From positions 62,001-126,000 of the forward strand of contig CAMTXU010000003.1 of NCBI GenBank assembly GCA_947085815.1: a stretch of DNA of 64,000 nt, read 5' to 3'. This stretch comes from Fen-1258 sp947085815 (GTDB taxonomy: Bacteria > Bacteroidota > Ignavibacteria > Ignavibacteriales > Melioribacteraceae). The notes beneath the pieces are model-generated. The model was not told where the DNA came from. It searched no databases and saw only the letters and a program-made list of their open reading frames with translations. The translations under genes and the position numbers were made by a program. Of this stretch, positions 62,381-64,000 are shown one piece after another (position 1 is the first letter of the stretch; every line of letters starts with the position of its first letter).

Positions 62381-63535
62381 TTACGGAAGTGTTTTAAGGA
62401 TTGGATAACTTACAGTAAATGTGGTGCCTCCCTTTTTTGAAGAGGTAAACCCAATCGTTCCATTCAAATAGTGTTCTGTTAAAAATTTCATGCTGTATAA
62501 TCCCAGACCTCTTCCGGCTCCTTTTGTAGAAACAGAGCGATTGAAAAGTTGAGATTGAATATCGACAGGTATATATGCATGATTATGTACAGAAAAAATT
62601 ACTCTATCGGCAATACTCTGAGTAGTCAATGTAATATTTTCACCCGGATCAGAAGCCTCTACTGCATTCTTCAGCATGTTTCCAATTACTCTGCTCAATA
62701 GTGTTTCATCACCGGTGAATTGAACATTTTGACTTGCTTCAGAAAATTTAATGGAGCGAGATTCAAAAAAATCAGATTGGTTATAAGTTTCTGTAATCTT
62801 TCTTAAAAAATCCAATGAATTGATTGACTGAATGTTCAACCGGATTTTACTCTTCTCACTGGTAATAAGATGTTTATGAGTATTAATCTCGTCAATTATT
62901 CTCTTGGAAATATCTCCAAACAACCTGATGAAATTTTGACGCTCTGCCACTCCCAAATCTTCATCATTAATAATCTCAACAAGATTTACAAGATTTCCAG
63001 CCGTGTTAATTATATCGTGAAAAAAAATTCGTTCAATTTGCTTTCTCTCAGTGATATCTTCAAATATTCCAACACCACCACTTATAACACCATCATCTAA
63101 AATGATAGGGGCAAAATTTACGCGCACCGGTGTAATCTTTCCGGAAGTTTTCGAGATGAAATCACCTTCGTAGTGACCCGCTGTACCGGAAAGAGCATTC
63201 TCAATTGCAGAAACGAGCTTTATGTCAATTACTTCTTTGAGGGGTTCATTGATTATATTTTCTTTTGCTGTGTCAATAATTGTGAGAAAGTTGTCGTTGC
63301 ATGTAGTAATGTTTCCGACTGAATTGAAGTGAAGTATACCGAGGGAAACATTGGAAAATAGCGACCTGTATTTTTCCTCACTCTCATGCAGGGCAACTTG
63401 GGCCTGTTTCAGATCCAGAATTAATTGAGCAATTGTGTCCAGCTCTTGTATTGTTTCCGGATTCAAATCAATATCTGAATTGATGATTTCCTTCACATTA
63501 GAGGAGACTATATTTCCAAGTGATTTATTTAGCAT
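62381..63535 (-). CDS. PAS-domain sensor histidine kinase
   Basis: 384 residues, no membrane segment. A short coiled coil leads to one PAS domain (about 55-165; EEKYRSLFSNVSLGILHFNS, then GIFEDITERKQIE). The phospho-acceptor His is in IFFHDIINTAGNL. The HATPase has N-box NMLKNAVEAS, a weak G1 (VIFSVHNHAYIP in place of DxGxG) and G2 GAGRGLGLYSMKFL. The HDI..T DHp style is that of HWE/HisKA_2-like or HDxxN kinases. No response regulator is adjacent. It is followed 54 bp on by glnS on the same strand. Confidence 0.88.
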   Translation of the reverse strand: MLNKSLGNIVSSNVKEIINSDIDLNPETIQELDTIAQLILDLKQAQVALHESEEKYRSLFSNVSLGILHFNSVGNITTCNDNFLTIIDTAKENIINEPLKEVIDIKLVSAIENALSGTAGHYEGDFISKTSGKITPVRVNFAPIILDDGVISGGVGIFEDITERKQIERIFFHDIINTAGNLVNLVEIINDEDLGVAERQNFIRLFGDISKRIIDEINTHKHLITSEKSKIRLNIQSINSLDFLRKITETYNQSDFFESRSIKFSEASQNVQFTGDETLLSRVIGNMLKNAVEASDPGENITLTTQSIADRVIFSVHNHAYIPVDIQSQLFNRSVSTKGAGRGLGLYSMKFLTEHYLNGTIGFTSSKKGGTTFTVSYPILKTLP

Positions 63536-63589
63536 AAGAGTAAATATTAATCCGCCGCTTCTTAGAAGAAATTCTGATCAGTCTTTCAT

Positions 63590-64000
63590 CTATTTTGTTT
63601 TTGCCCAACTATCCTTCAATGTAACAGTTCTGTTAAAAACTAATTTATCACCGTTAGAATTTTTTGTATCAACGCAGAAATATCCGTGCCGCTCAAATTG
63701 AAATCGATCCGCCGGTTTTGAATTTTTTAAGAATGGTTCTATTAATGCCTCCTGCAAAATTTCAAGGGAATTTGGATTAAGAAATTCCAGAAAACTTTTT
63801 TCTTTATCGGCATCCGGAGCTTCTACCGTAAAAAGACGATCATATAATCGGACTTCAGCCTTAACCGCATCCTCAGCGGATACCCAATGAATTGTTCCTT
63901 TCACTTTCTTTTTACTTGCCCCTGTGCCGCTTCTTGTTTCGGGATCGTGACTGCATCTTAGTTCAATCACTTCTCCCTTATCATTTTTTATGACTTCATC
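63590..64000 (-). CDS. glnS: glutaminyl-tRNA synthetase, C-terminal part (continues beyond window)
   Basis: The last 137 codons of GlnRS are visible; the frame is open through base 64000. The segment covers the C-terminal anticodon-binding beta-barrels: ELRCSHDPETRSG, KGTIHWVSAEDAVKAEVRLY, and ERHGYFCVDTKNS near the end. The GTG at 63970 is an internal Val, not the start. GlnS in bacteria is thought to have been acquired from eukaryotes and is found in Bacteroidota and gamma-proteobacteria. Confidence 0.95.
   Translation of the reverse strand, partial: DEVIKNDKGEVIELRCSHDPETRSGTGASKKKVKGTIHWVSAEDAVKAEVRLYDRLFTVEAPDADKEKSFLEFLNPNSLEILQEALIEPFLKNSKPADRFQFERHGYFCVDTKNSNGDKLVFNRTVTLKDSWAKTK

Overview
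The window is an ordinary, densely coded stretch of a low-GC (roughly 36 % by eye) Gram-negative chromosome. It looks like the Bacteroidota/Chlorobiota/Ignavibacteriota group, and Ignavibacteria is my best guess. The signs are a TonB-dependent receptor with a carboxypeptidase-D-like leader domain, a DPP4-type S9 peptidase, MacB/LolD-type efflux genes, hpf-hprK, a pyruvoyl-dependent arginine decarboxylase, and promoters of the Bacteroidota form TTG-N19/20-TAnnTTTG (clearest at 53740-53770, 7328-7358 and 14271-14301). Unlike many Bacteroidota, several genes have good Shine-Dalgarno sites, and many start with TTG. No phage, CRISPR array, integron or defence island is visible.

Layout. 1-11445 (+): housekeeping genes, namely an S41 protease (cut by the window edge), gamma-carbonic anhydrase-like protein, ybeY, smg, topA, a Xer-type recombinase, hpf, hprK, an M23 peptidase, a DUF2795 protein, holB, a PSP1/YaaT protein and hydroxybutyryl-CoA dehydrogenase. 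11446-12341 (-): two adjacent decayed genes, an ogt-like alkyltransferase with a frameshift and a yjbQ remnant with several stops and a deletion. 12382-14201 (-): a secreted protein of unknown role and a methyltransferase. 14338-16601 (+): smpB, tyrS and pyruvoyl arginine decarboxylase. 16759-21443 (-): a thiamine-uptake operon (TonB-dependent receptor, thiamine pyrophosphokinase, SSS symporter) behind a TPP riboswitch with a recognisable terminator/antiterminator switch. 21469-33473 (-): a LysM transglycosylase, an acyl-CoA carboxylase beta subunit, an odd ABC pair, an MBL hydrolase, aroC, then a pfkB-mtnA-recO-degQ operon ending in a terminator.

33474-34253 is a small repeat island: a long palindrome, two imperfect 120-bp direct repeats with REP-like hairpins, and between them a truncated REP-associated tyrosine transposase. 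34248-46762 (-): a NUDIX hydrolase, a 1155-residue outer-membrane protein, and a TolC / adaptor / ATPase / four-permease efflux operon whose permeases form two duplicated pairs. 46846-53654 (-): CCA-adding-type nucleotidyltransferase, a membrane gluzincin, murA, and a Ser/Thr kinase with an extracellular Ycf48-like propeller. 53740-64000: tRNA-Leu(UAG)-tig-clpP, a DPP4-like peptidase, a hybrid sensor protein lacking the phospho-acceptor His, gltX, a PAS histidine kinase and the 3' end of glnS. Two related palindromic MITE-like elements (55877-55995 and 60721-60831) lie between these genes.

Most function calls rest on motif recognition from memory. No database search was run. The most noteworthy items are the paired pseudogenes, the TPP-switched operon with an SSS transporter, the RAYT/REP island, the MITE-like pair, the duplicated permease module and the two proteins with degenerate catalytic motifs.
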